Source: Candidatus Odinarchaeota archaeon
GTDB lineage: Archaea; Asgardarchaeota; Baldrarchaeia; Baldrarchaeales; DXJG01
Assembly: GCA_021158895.1 (NCBI GenBank)
Contig: JAGGSW010000032.1
Location: 1-8,854, forward strand
DNA: 8,854 nucleotides
Reading direction: 5' to 3'
Shown: piece after piece, positions 1 through 5,576 of the stretch
Layout of the letters: every line of letters begins with the position of its first letter
How positions within the stretch are numbered: the stretch's first letter is position 1
The notes under the pieces: model-generated
Seen by the model: only the letters and a program-made list of their open reading frames with translations
Databases searched by the model: none
Told to the model about the DNA's origin: nothing
Made by a program: the position numbers and the translations under genes

Positions 1-57
1 TTAAATTTTGAAAAATTGTAAATCTTAATTGTTTCTGTCTAATTTCATTTTGTTAAA

Positions 58-94
58 GTTTAATAGGAAGTATTGTACTGTTGTTTGTGGTGAT
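58..94 (+). promoter_or_regulatory. Putative TATA box and ribosome site of adenine deaminase gene
   Basis: A TATA-like GTTTAATA (58-65) lies about 35 bases before the start codon, which would place the transcript start near 86-90. GGTGAT (89-94) matches the archaeal anti-Shine-Dalgarno and sits 2 bases before GTG 97 and 5 before GTG 100, so either GTG could be used. The box is a weak match in AT-rich DNA; the ribosome site is the better supported part. Confidence 0.35.
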
Positions 95-96
95 TA

Positions 97-1896
97 GTGG
101 TGGCTGGGAGGTCTAAGCTCTGGGAAGTTACAAAAGAACTTGTTGCTACAGCTCTTGGTAGGATAAAAGCAGACTTAGTTATAAAAAATGGAACTTTAGT
201 GAATGTTTACACTGGTGAGCTTATTGAAAATATTAATGTTGCTGTGAAGGGCGATAGAATTGCTCACATCGGAAGCAAAATTGATCATGTTATTGGTGAT
301 AACACTAAGGTTATTGATGCAAAGGGCAACTATTTGGTTCCTGGCTTTCTTGATGGACATGTTCACATTGAAAGTAGCATGCTTTTACCTTCAGAATTTG
401 CCAAAGCTGTATTGCCTCATGGGACTACAGCTGTTTTTGCTGATCCACATGAAATAGCCAATGTTCTAGGTTTAAAAGGCATAAAACTAATGTTAGAAGA
501 CTCCAAAGATTTGCCTCTTAAAGTTTACATCGCTATTCCCTCATGCGTGCCTGCATCTTTCCCAGAATTTGAAACAGCCGGAGCATCCATTGGACCTAAA
601 GAGGTTGAAGAAGTGTTGCAATGGGAAAACGTAGTGGCACTAGCAGAAATGATGAACTATCCTGGTGTCTTGATGGGAGACGATAAGGTTCATGGAGAAA
701 TTCAAGTAACGCTTAAACATGGAAAAGTTGTTGAGGGCCATTACGCTGACCCTGAACTTGACAAGAAACTTTCAGCTTATATTGCTGCGGGAATAACTTC
801 ATGTCACGAGTCTACCAGGCGAATTGACGCGTTAGAAAGAGCGAGAAGAGGAATATGGGCTATGATACGTGAAGGTTCTGCATGGCATGACTTAGAAGAG
901 GTAATAAAGGCTGTTACTGAGCGTAGAATAGATACGAGAAGAATAATTTTGGTGACAGATGATAGGCATCCTGAGGACATTCTTGTTGAAGGCCACATAG
1001 ATCACGTTGTAAGAAGAGCTATTCAAGAAGGCGTAGATCCAATAACTGCAATTCAAATGGTGACTGTCAACACTGCTGAACACTATAAGGTGGATTTAGA
1101 TGTAGGTGGAATAGCACCTGCAAAGTTCGCTGACATACTGATTGTTGAGGATTTAGCGAAAGTTAAAATTTCCACAGTGATTGCTAACGGGAAAGTTGTG
1201 GCTAAAGATGGGAAACTGGTTGTAGATATTAAGAGGAAAGAGGTGCCAGAATGGGCTACTAAAACAATGAATGTGAAAAGGAAATTGACGCCCGAGGACT
1301 TTGTAATTAAAGCTCCAATTAAAGAGGGAACTGTTAAAGCCCATGTGGTGCAGGTTATTGAAGCAAAAGTTACAACAAAGCATCTGATCGAAGAAATCCC
1401 TGTAGTTAACTATGAGTTGAAGCCTAGAGTTGAAGATGATATTGCAAAAGCTGCTGTAATAGAGAGACATCATGGAAGTGGAGATATTGGTATAGGGCTT
1501 GTAAAAGGTTTTGGTTTTAAAGAGGGCGCAATAGCTTCAACAGTTGCTCACGACAGTCATAATCTTCTGGTTGCAGGTGTTAATGAGGGAGATATGGCTT
1601 TTGCAGCAAACAAGTTAATCGATGTAGGTGGAGGAATGGTAGTAGTTAGAAACCAAGAGATTTTAGGGCTTGTTGAGCTGCCTGTGGCGGGTTTGATGTC
1701 AACTGAGGACGCTGAAACCGTAAGCGAAAAAGTTAGAAAGCTAGCTGAAGGATGGAGACAAATAGGGCGGAAAATGGTTTCACCATTCATGACAATGGCT
1801 TTACTGTCCCTCTCAGTGTTACCGGAACTTAGGATAACCGATCAAGGAATAATAGACACCCTAAAATTCCAAAAAATACCCCTCATACTACAATAA
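97..1896 (+). CDS. adeC: Adenine deaminase (AdeC/Ade family amidohydrolase)
   Basis: Converts adenine to hypoxanthine and ammonia in purine salvage, in the cytosol. The 599-residue product has the full family architecture. An N-terminal composite beta part (ADLVIKNG near residue 25, VYTGE) precedes the metal-binding motif DGHVHIESS (H88, H90). The barrel follows with MMNYPGVL, TSCHES and TDDRHPED (D288, D289, H291). Next comes the strand return GGIAPAKFADILIVED, then the AdeC-specific C-terminal domain with IERHHGSG, HDSHN (H485-H488), GGGMVVV, LPVAGLMS and the closing ITDQGIIDTLKFQ. Length and both ends match bacterial and archaeal AdeC (about 570-600 residues), so it looks intact. The start is GTG 97, or GTG 100, both served by GGTGAT just upstream. 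It appears monocistronic: about 220 bases separate it from the next gene, which has its own promoter-like sequences. The family and the probable substrate are secure from these motifs; activity is inferred. Confidence 0.95.
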   Translation: MVAGRSKLWEVTKELVATALGRIKADLVIKNGTLVNVYTGELIENINVAVKGDRIAHIGSKIDHVIGDNTKVIDAKGNYLVPGFLDGHVHIESSMLLPSEFAKAVLPHGTTAVFADPHEIANVLGLKGIKLMLEDSKDLPLKVYIAIPSCVPASFPEFETAGASIGPKEVEEVLQWENVVALAEMMNYPGVLMGDDKVHGEIQVTLKHGKVVEGHYADPELDKKLSAYIAAGITSCHESTRRIDALERARRGIWAMIREGSAWHDLEEVIKAVTERRIDTRRIILVTDDRHPEDILVEGHIDHVVRRAIQEGVDPITAIQMVTVNTAEHYKVDLDVGGIAPAKFADILIVEDLAKVKISTVIANGKVVAKDGKLVVDIKRKEVPEWATKTMNVKRKLTPEDFVIKAPIKEGTVKAHVVQVIEAKVTTKHLIEEIPVVNYELKPRVEDDIAKAAVIERHHGSGDIGIGLVKGFGFKEGAIASTVAHDSHNLLVAGVNEGDMAFAANKLIDVGGGMVVVRNQEILGLVELPVAGLMSTEDAETVSEKVRKLAEGWRQIGRKMVSPFMTMALLSLSVLPELRITDQGIIDTLKFQKIPLILQ

Positions 1897-2001
1897 CACA
1901 AATTACACCTATTATTTTACTTTAAAGACAGTTCTATTTTCAATTGTGGTGTTGTTCATGGTTAGAAAAAAGGAATCGAAAATTTAACGATAAGGAAGAA
2001 G

Positions 2002-2010
2002 TTTATAAAG
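2002..2010 (+). promoter_or_regulatory. Upstream TATA-like box before DUF433 gene
   Basis: TTTATAAAG is a strong match to the archaeal TATA consensus and would start a transcript near 2031. That would leave an 86-base leader before the ATG at 2117. It may be an alternative promoter of the DUF433 gene or serve a short untranslated RNA; no ORF of note begins between 2031 and 2116. Confidence 0.35.
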
Positions 2011-2079
2011 GTTTAGAGTTCCCTTTCACTAGACATCTTGAATTTTATTTGTTTAAGAGTGTTTATTGAAATCAGCTGG

Positions 2080-2094
2080 AAAAGCTTAATAAAC
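2080..2094 (+). promoter_or_regulatory. Putative leaderless promoter of DUF433 gene
   Basis: AAAAGCTTAATAAAC carries a purine/A-rich BRE-like element followed by a TATA-like CTTAATAAA centred near 2089. Twenty-six bases downstream is 2115, two bases before the ATG at 2117. No GGAGG or GGTGA lies upstream of that ATG, unlike the other genes here, which fits a leaderless mRNA. Confidence 0.45.
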
Positions 2095-2116
2095 TTGTTA
2101 ATCTGGTCTATAACCT

Positions 2117-2320
2117 ATGAGGAGAATGTTAGATTTGATAGAAGAAAATATTGAAATTATGGGAGGAAAACCCGTAATAAAGGGTACTAGAGTAACTGTG
2201 GAAGCTATATTAAGGAGGCTTGCTGAAGGGTTAAGCGTAGAAGACATCTTGAAAGATTATCCCTACCTAACCCAACAAGATATTCAGGTAGCGCTGCTAT
2301 ATGCAGTAAAGGGGGCGTAA
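2117..2320 (+). CDS. DUF433 domain protein (VapB-like antitoxin), orphan
   Basis: This 67-residue protein consists almost entirely of the DUF433 domain (COG2442), a small helix-turn-helix-like fold. It shows the hallmark IMGGKPVIKGTRVTVEAIL (residues about 14-32), then LAEGLSVEDILKDYPYLTQQDI and a helical end ALLYAV. DUF433 proteins are usually the antitoxin of a toxin-antitoxin pair. The partner is commonly a DUF5615 PIN-like nuclease encoded immediately downstream. Here no DUF5615-like sequence (an MKFLLDEN-type N terminus) is visible in any frame of the following 240 bases, so the gene appears orphaned, or its partner is elsewhere or deleted. The start is ATG 2117; there is no ribosome site, and a TATA-like box at leaderless distance supports it. 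Family membership is clear; the antitoxin role is inferred from the family. Confidence 0.85.
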   Translation: MRRMLDLIEENIEIMGGKPVIKGTRVTVEAILRRLAEGLSVEDILKDYPYLTQQDIQVALLYAVKGA

Positions 2321-2323
2321 TCC

Positions 2324-2412
2324 ATTGCTACTGTAGCGATATTGTATTTTCTGTACTCGTTGTAGAAATAACTTTTGAGAAACAATATGACTGATATTGC
2401 AACAGTTGCATT
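2324..2412. repeat. Imperfect inverted repeat, 19-base arms
   Basis: The arms 2324-2342 and 2394-2412 match at 15 of 19 positions as reverse complements, plus one G-T wobble, around a 51-base loop. They lie just past the stop of the DUF433 gene, in the space before the convergent membrane protein gene. They could be a scar of a small lost element or a structured transcript end; no target duplication was seen. Confidence 0.3.
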
Positions 2413-2561
2413 TATTGCTTTCCTTTTAACTTGTTTATTGCGTTTAAAATTATTGTTGTGCCTATTAGCATCAATCCATAATGTGCTTAGGATCATTACA
2501 AAGCTGCGTATGAAAATTACTACCTTCCATTTTCTTTTGAAAGTATGTTCATGTAACGATT

Positions 2562-2930
2562 TTACCCTGATAAGTATGCCACGGTTACCAGTAGTATGGT
2601 TACTAGAAATATTATGATGTATAGCCATAGTGTTCTTATTCTCCCTGTTTTAAGTAAATCGTAGAATTTAAGTGTCATCCAGCTGAAGAACAGGAAAAGA
2701 GTTACAACAGCAACAAACGGGAAAAGAAAAACAAAGGATTTCAAAGAAATGAGAAGTACCTGTAGGCTAATCAAAAATGAAATTAAAAGAAATATTCGTA
2801 CCGATCTCAGTCTTGAAAGCCTGTCGTAATCGCCAACCCAACCACAAACCCCAGAACCCTGAGAAGAGCGGCAAAACTTCCTAAATAACCTCACTACTTT
2901 CTCTTTAATCAGAGTCCAAAACCCCAACAA
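2562..2930 (-). CDS. Small three-helix membrane protein, family not recognised
   Basis: I do not recognise the family. The 122-residue product has a basic N-terminal part (residues 1-44, with K/R clusters and cysteines C20 and C29). Three strongly hydrophobic segments follow: about 45-62, 65-83 and 100-120. A short charged loop (KFYDLLKTGRIR) separates the last two, and the protein ends two residues after helix 3. The positive N terminus suggests it is cytosolic. The start is TTG 2930, chosen because on the minus strand GGAGG lies exactly six bases before it and an in-frame stop lies just upstream. A TATA-like GTTTATA sits about 40 bases upstream. This combination of translation signal, promoter and plausible membrane topology makes it a likely real gene rather than a chance ORF. 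It converges with the DUF433 gene and has no partner on its strand. Confidence 0.6.
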   Translation of the reverse strand: MLGFWTLIKEKVVRLFRKFCRSSQGSGVCGWVGDYDRLSRLRSVRIFLLISFLISLQVLLISLKSFVFLFPFVAVVTLFLFFSWMTLKFYDLLKTGRIRTLWLYIIIFLVTILLVTVAYLSG

Positions 2931-2936
2931 CCCTAA

Positions 2937-2972
2937 CCTCCGCTATTTTCCATCCGCTTTACAACTATAAAC
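2937..2972 (-). promoter_or_regulatory. Promoter and ribosome site of membrane protein gene
   Basis: On the minus strand GTTTATA (2966-2972) is a TATA-like box predicting a transcript start near 2943. That is only a couple of bases before GGAGG (2937-2941), which is followed by six bases and the TTG start at 2930. The compact arrangement decides the TTG start. Confidence 0.45.
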
Positions 2973-3530
2973 AACAACATCGAAGTTATTAACATTATTT
3001 TATTGTTTTCACCTAGTAACCCCTTCCTAAGTTTACTTTGATTATTTTGTGGTTTTTATCGCTTATAAGTTTTAATGTCTGACAAATATCGAAATTTAGT
3101 GTTGAGCCAACTATGGGTGATTAAGTTCTTCATTTTAAGATTTTATTCTTAGCCTTCGTTTCTCGTTGCTACCTTTTATGGTGCAGGATTGACGTTTGGG
3201 TGCTAATTGAAAGTAGGAATTTTAGAATGGTAATCTTCAACAGATGAAAAATAGGGCAAACTAAGTTAAGTGTTGTTGAGGTGAATATATGTATCTTAGT
3301 TTATTGAGTAGTTTATATTCGATTTTAACGCTTGTTAACGGGGGTCATTAGGTCAAATTAGAAGAAATTTCCTCTGTAGTTTTCTGCAGAAAAAATAGCT
3401 GTTAAATGAGAATGACTATAACGCAACTTTTCACAGATTACAATCTTTAAACTTACTGCAAAGATAAGAGGTTTTTTATCGGGAAGTACTCTAACTTATA
3501 TCACAGTTATTTTGAGTCGAGTACTTTTGT
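2973..3530. other. Gene-poor AT-rich intergenic region
   Basis: No convincing protein gene or tRNA is visible on either strand. It contains a TATA-like CTTATAAGT near 3062 with no obvious gene after it, a 20-codon ORF with a strong ribosome site (3289-3351) and a perfect 14-base palindrome TTTTCTGCAGAAAA (3380-3393). It also holds an 8-base inverted repeat, AAGTACTC (3484-3491) and GAGTACTT (3519-3526), just upstream of the ATPase promoter. Stops occur densely in all frames, so any former gene here is beyond recognition by eye. Confidence 0.5.
3278..3351 (+). CDS. Candidate 20-residue hydrophobic peptide with strong ribosome site
   Basis: GAGGTGA (3278-3284), a perfect 7-base match to the archaeal anti-Shine-Dalgarno, precedes ATG 3289 by four bases. 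The ORF encodes MYLSLLSSLYSILTLVNGGH and stops at TAG 3349-3351. Residues 2-16 are hydrophobic and could form a short membrane helix. No homology is recognised. It may be a genuine small peptide, the start of a lost gene, or chance; the ribosome site is the only positive evidence beyond hydrophobicity. Confidence 0.25.
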
Positions 3531-3537
3531 GGAATAG

Positions 3538-3590
3538 TTTTATTAGTATATTCGAGTTATTCGAATATTCGAGTTAGTCGAATGGTGGAG
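3538..3590 (+). promoter_or_regulatory. Promoter and ribosome site of ATPase gene
   Basis: TTTTATTA (3538-3545) is a TATA-like box predicting transcription from about 3567, inside the tandem palindrome described separately. GGTGGAG (3584-3590) provides GGAG six bases before GTG 3597 and decides that start; the nearby ATG at 3602 is out of frame. Confidence 0.45.
3550..3583. promoter_or_regulatory. Tandem palindromic operator, two 17-base units
   Basis: Two head-to-tail 17-base units, ATTCGAGTTATTCGAAT (3550-3566) and ATTCGAGTTAGTCGAAT (3567-3583), differ at one base. Each is itself an inverted repeat, ATTCGA-N5-TCGAAT, as expected for a dimeric DNA-binding protein. They lie directly downstream of the TATA-like box, over the predicted transcript start and just before the ribosome site. 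Bound protein there would block initiation. The downstream gene ends in a winged helix, so autoregulation is possible; that link is inference. Confidence 0.55.
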
Positions 3591-3596
3591 TAAGGT

Positions 3597-4712
3597 GTGA
3601 GATGTTTGGAAAATGGTATCTTTGCGAAAACAACGGTTAAGCCTCTTAGCTCAGTGTTTGATTTAAGTAATGAGAAAAAGGTTGTTTCAATGCTTGTTAA
3701 TGCCGGAGAATGGTTTACTGTGTCTGGACTTAGAAGAACTGGTAAGACTACCCTTGTAAGGTCTGTAGCTAACTCTTTTAACGTTATTCCTATTTACGTG
3801 AATTTATGGGATATACCCGCTGAGAACATAAGTCTTGACAGTTGTTTTGAGCTAATTACAAATTCTGTTCGTAAAGTTGCTGAAAATCGAGGTTTGCGTA
3901 AAGTATTGAAAATAGTAGATAAAATTTCATTTTTCGGTGTAAGTATTGACATTAAAGTTAGAAGCCAGATAAGTTTAACGGATGCTTTTAGAGAATTGTG
4001 TTCAAAAGGTAGAGTGGTTCTTATAATCGATGAAGTCCAGGAACTGCTAAGATATTCAGGCGCATTTAAATACTTAGCAGCCTTACACGATGAACTTGCC
4101 CCGTCGCTTTCAGTTGTTTTTTTAGGCTCGATTGCATCGCTCAGAAACGTTTTGGAAAGACCTGAAAGTGGGCCTCTTTACGGAAGATTAAGTGAAGAAA
4201 TCGTATTGAAACCTTTTGATGAAATTACTTCCAGAAGACTTTTAAAAGCTGGATTTGAAGAATGCAACGTCTCGATTGACGACGAAATAATAGAAGAAGC
4301 CTCCCTTAGGCTAGGTGGATTCGCTGGGTGGCTTACACATTTTGGGAGGATATGTGTTCTTCAACATCTAAGGGGAGAGAAAATACGTTTGGAGAAGGTT
4401 CTTCAACATCTGGAGAAAGAAGTAATACTCACCATATATGGTGAGATAGCTCGCGCGTTAACTGAGAGAAAGAAAGTTACGAGTTATCTACGTGTCCTCA
4501 GGTATGCGGCTGAAATGGGTGAAGTTTCTGTTTCAGCTGCTTCAAAATTATTAGGTAAAGCACCGAGCACAGCAATTACCTATTTAAAGCATTTAGTAAA
4601 TAGGGGTCTATTAAAAAAGGACAATGAAAGTTATAGGATAGCTGATCCATTAGTTAGAAGAGCCGTTTTAAGAAGCGAGTTTGAAAAAGAGGTTAAAGTA
4701 AGGATTGCCTAA
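3597..4712 (+). CDS. Archaeal-type P-loop ATPase with C-terminal winged helix
   Basis: A 371-residue member of the archaeal ATPase family (ATPase_2-like, STAND/AAA-related). Walker A is GLRRTGKTT (residues 44-52, K50) and Walker B is VVLIIDE (140-146). A sensor-like strand FLGSIAS (176-182), the family signature PLYGR (193-197), KPFDEIT (205-211) and LGGFAGWL (239-246) follow. The C-terminal part (about 295-350) is a winged helix: VSVSAASKLLG, then PSTAITYLKHLVNRGLLKK, then YRIADPLVRRAVL. Members are numerous in archaea, poorly characterised, and often linked to accessory DNA. The gene starts at GTG, with GGAG six bases upstream, and follows a tandem palindrome that may be its operator. The remains of ptsH begin 41 bases after its stop. 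All motifs needed for ATP binding and hydrolysis are present and there is no frame damage. The family is secure; the biological role is unknown. Confidence 0.88.
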   Translation: MRCLENGIFAKTTVKPLSSVFDLSNEKKVVSMLVNAGEWFTVSGLRRTGKTTLVRSVANSFNVIPIYVNLWDIPAENISLDSCFELITNSVRKVAENRGLRKVLKIVDKISFFGVSIDIKVRSQISLTDAFRELCSKGRVVLIIDEVQELLRYSGAFKYLAALHDELAPSLSVVFLGSIASLRNVLERPESGPLYGRLSEEIVLKPFDEITSRRLLKAGFEECNVSIDDEIIEEASLRLGGFAGWLTHFGRICVLQHLRGEKIRLEKVLQHLEKEVILTIYGEIARALTERKKVTSYLRVLRYAAEMGEVSVSAASKLLGKAPSTAITYLKHLVNRGLLKKDNESYRIADPLVRRAVLRSEFEKEVKVRIA

Positions 4713-4742
4713 AACGATTAAAGGTTAATTTATTAGTTGCGC

Positions 4743-4747
4743 GGTGA
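4743..4747 (+). promoter_or_regulatory. Surviving ribosome site of relic ptsH
   Basis: GGTGA lies six bases before ATG 4754, the HPr start. The translation signal has therefore outlived the reading frame, which suggests recent decay. Confidence 0.5.
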
Positions 4748-4753
4748 AAATAA

Positions 4754-5022
4754 ATGTCATGCGTGGAAACTCGCGTTGTGCTCCGCAACAAGGTTGGTCT
4801 TCATGCAAGACCTGCGGCGCTTTTTGTAAAAAACTGCAATGAAATTTAAATCCGCAATCAAGGTAATAAAGAAGGTATGGAAGCAGATGCAAAAAGTCTT
4901 CTTAACATTCTTTCAATTAATGCGCAACAAACGACGAAATAGCAATTATTGCAGAGGAAGAAGATGCTGAAACAATAATAAGAGAACTTGTAAAATTTTT
5001 TGAGAGAAATAGAATTATATAA
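4754..5022 (+). pseudogene. ptsH: Decayed ptsH, HPr phosphocarrier of the PTS
   Basis: HPr carries phosphate from enzyme I to the sugar-specific EII proteins. From ATG 4754 the frame reads MSCVETRVVLRNKVGLHARP, then AALFVKNC. This includes the active-site HARPAA, with the phosphorylated histidine as H17 (codon 4802-4804). The frame hits TAA at 4847-4849. The HPr sequence continues one frame over as KFKSAIKVIK (to about 4868). It returns to the first frame for EGMEADAKSLLNILSINA, whose KSLL serine (4895-4897) matches regulatory Ser46 of Gram-positive HPr. It then shifts again at about 4925-4932 to DEIAIIAEEEDAETII and RELVKFFERNRII, stopping at 5020-5022. Restored, it is about 88-89 residues, the normal HPr length. 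Three one-base indels, each in a short A run, disrupt it. It is followed 16 bases later by relic ptsI, the usual ptsHI order. Confidence 0.85.
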
Positions 5023-5038
5023 CTCGAAAAGTATCGTT

Positions 5039-5520
5039 TTGAGAGGCATTGCCGTGTCACTTGGGATCGTCATAGGGAAAGCTTTCATCTTACGAAAAAT
5101 CAGCATTAACTTTGAAAATCTTACAGAAGTTGCCGAAAAATGTAGAAGCAGAAGTTGAAAGATTAAAAATGCTATTAAAAGAACTGAGAAAGAGCTTTTA
5201 TCTATACTTAAAGATTTAGAAAAAGAAAATGCAGAGATCCTCAGGGTTCAAAAACTTGTTCTTAAAGATCCTGCCTTCACGAATAAAATTGTAAAAATAA
5301 CAATGAAAGGAAAACGAGTAGAATTTGCTGTACGGAAAGAAGAAGTTATTAAAAATATTTAACACTTCCTGCTGAAACCATAATGGAGAAAAGTAAAGAT
5401 TGCGCATCAATCATTGTAATAAAAGCCATACTGCCACTAATAATGCACCAGTTAGAAGATCCATATTCCCATTCACCTACCTTAAAACATCTAAATAAGA
5501 AGACTATCATGTACACGTAG
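5039..5520 (+). pseudogene. ptsI: Decayed and truncated ptsI, PTS enzyme I
   Basis: Enzyme I takes phosphate from PEP and passes it to HPr. From a possible TTG at 5039 the sequence reads LRGIAVSLGIVIGKAFIL, the classic EI N terminus (compare KGIxxSPGIAIGKA). After frame changes in A runs near 5138 and 5166 it continues as VEAEVERLKNAIKRTEKELL and ENAEILRVQKLVLKDP. This matches the helical HPr-binding domain, including the xxHxxLLxDP-like segment. The frame ends at TAA 5360. One frame over, LTLPAETIMEKSK (from 5356) resembles the LTPSETAQL segment of EI. SHTA (5424-5435) then matches the phosphohistidine motif GGxTSHTAIxAR, and LIMHQLEDP, after another shift, resembles IMARSLELP. Roughly 60 codons before LTLPAET and the whole PEP-binding C-terminal half are missing. 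No good start codon or ribosome site remains. The frame carrying LIMHQLEDP stays open to TAG 5518, but EI likeness ends near 5465. Confidence 0.75.
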
Positions 5521-5576
5521 TCCAAACATTTACCTTTAATTTGAAATCTTGCAAATAGAAGATTTGAGGGTTAACT

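Noticed and set aside
1153..1473. Minus-strand 106-codon ORF inside the adenine deaminase gene
   Set aside because: It is antisense to a strongly conserved intact gene and has a low-complexity N/F/H-rich translation.
2375..2617. Hydrophobic 80-codon plus-strand ORF starting at TTG
   Set aside because: There is no ribosome site, its composition is that of AT-rich noncoding DNA, and it overlaps the end of the better supported minus-strand membrane protein gene.
2284..2628. Minus-strand 114-codon ORF over the DUF433 end and the intergenic space
   Set aside because: It overlaps both the DUF433 gene and the membrane protein gene, has no start signal and shows no recognisable domain.
3380..3393. 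Perfect palindrome TTTTCTGCAGAAAA
   Set aside because: As a 14-base self-complement with no loop it cannot form a useful hairpin, and no promoter lies close enough to call it an operator.
2931..3596. Possible CRISPR array, tRNA or insertion sequence in the gene-poor region
   Set aside because: No regularly spaced repeats, no cloverleaf-like sequence, and no terminal inverted repeats with a transposase remnant were seen.
4858..5106. Minus-strand 82-codon ORF
   Set aside because: It is the antisense shadow of the ptsH/ptsI relic, whose plus-strand frames match known families.
5216..5410. Minus-strand 64-codon ORF rich in F and Y
   Set aside because: It is an antisense shadow of the A-rich enzyme I helical domain remnant.
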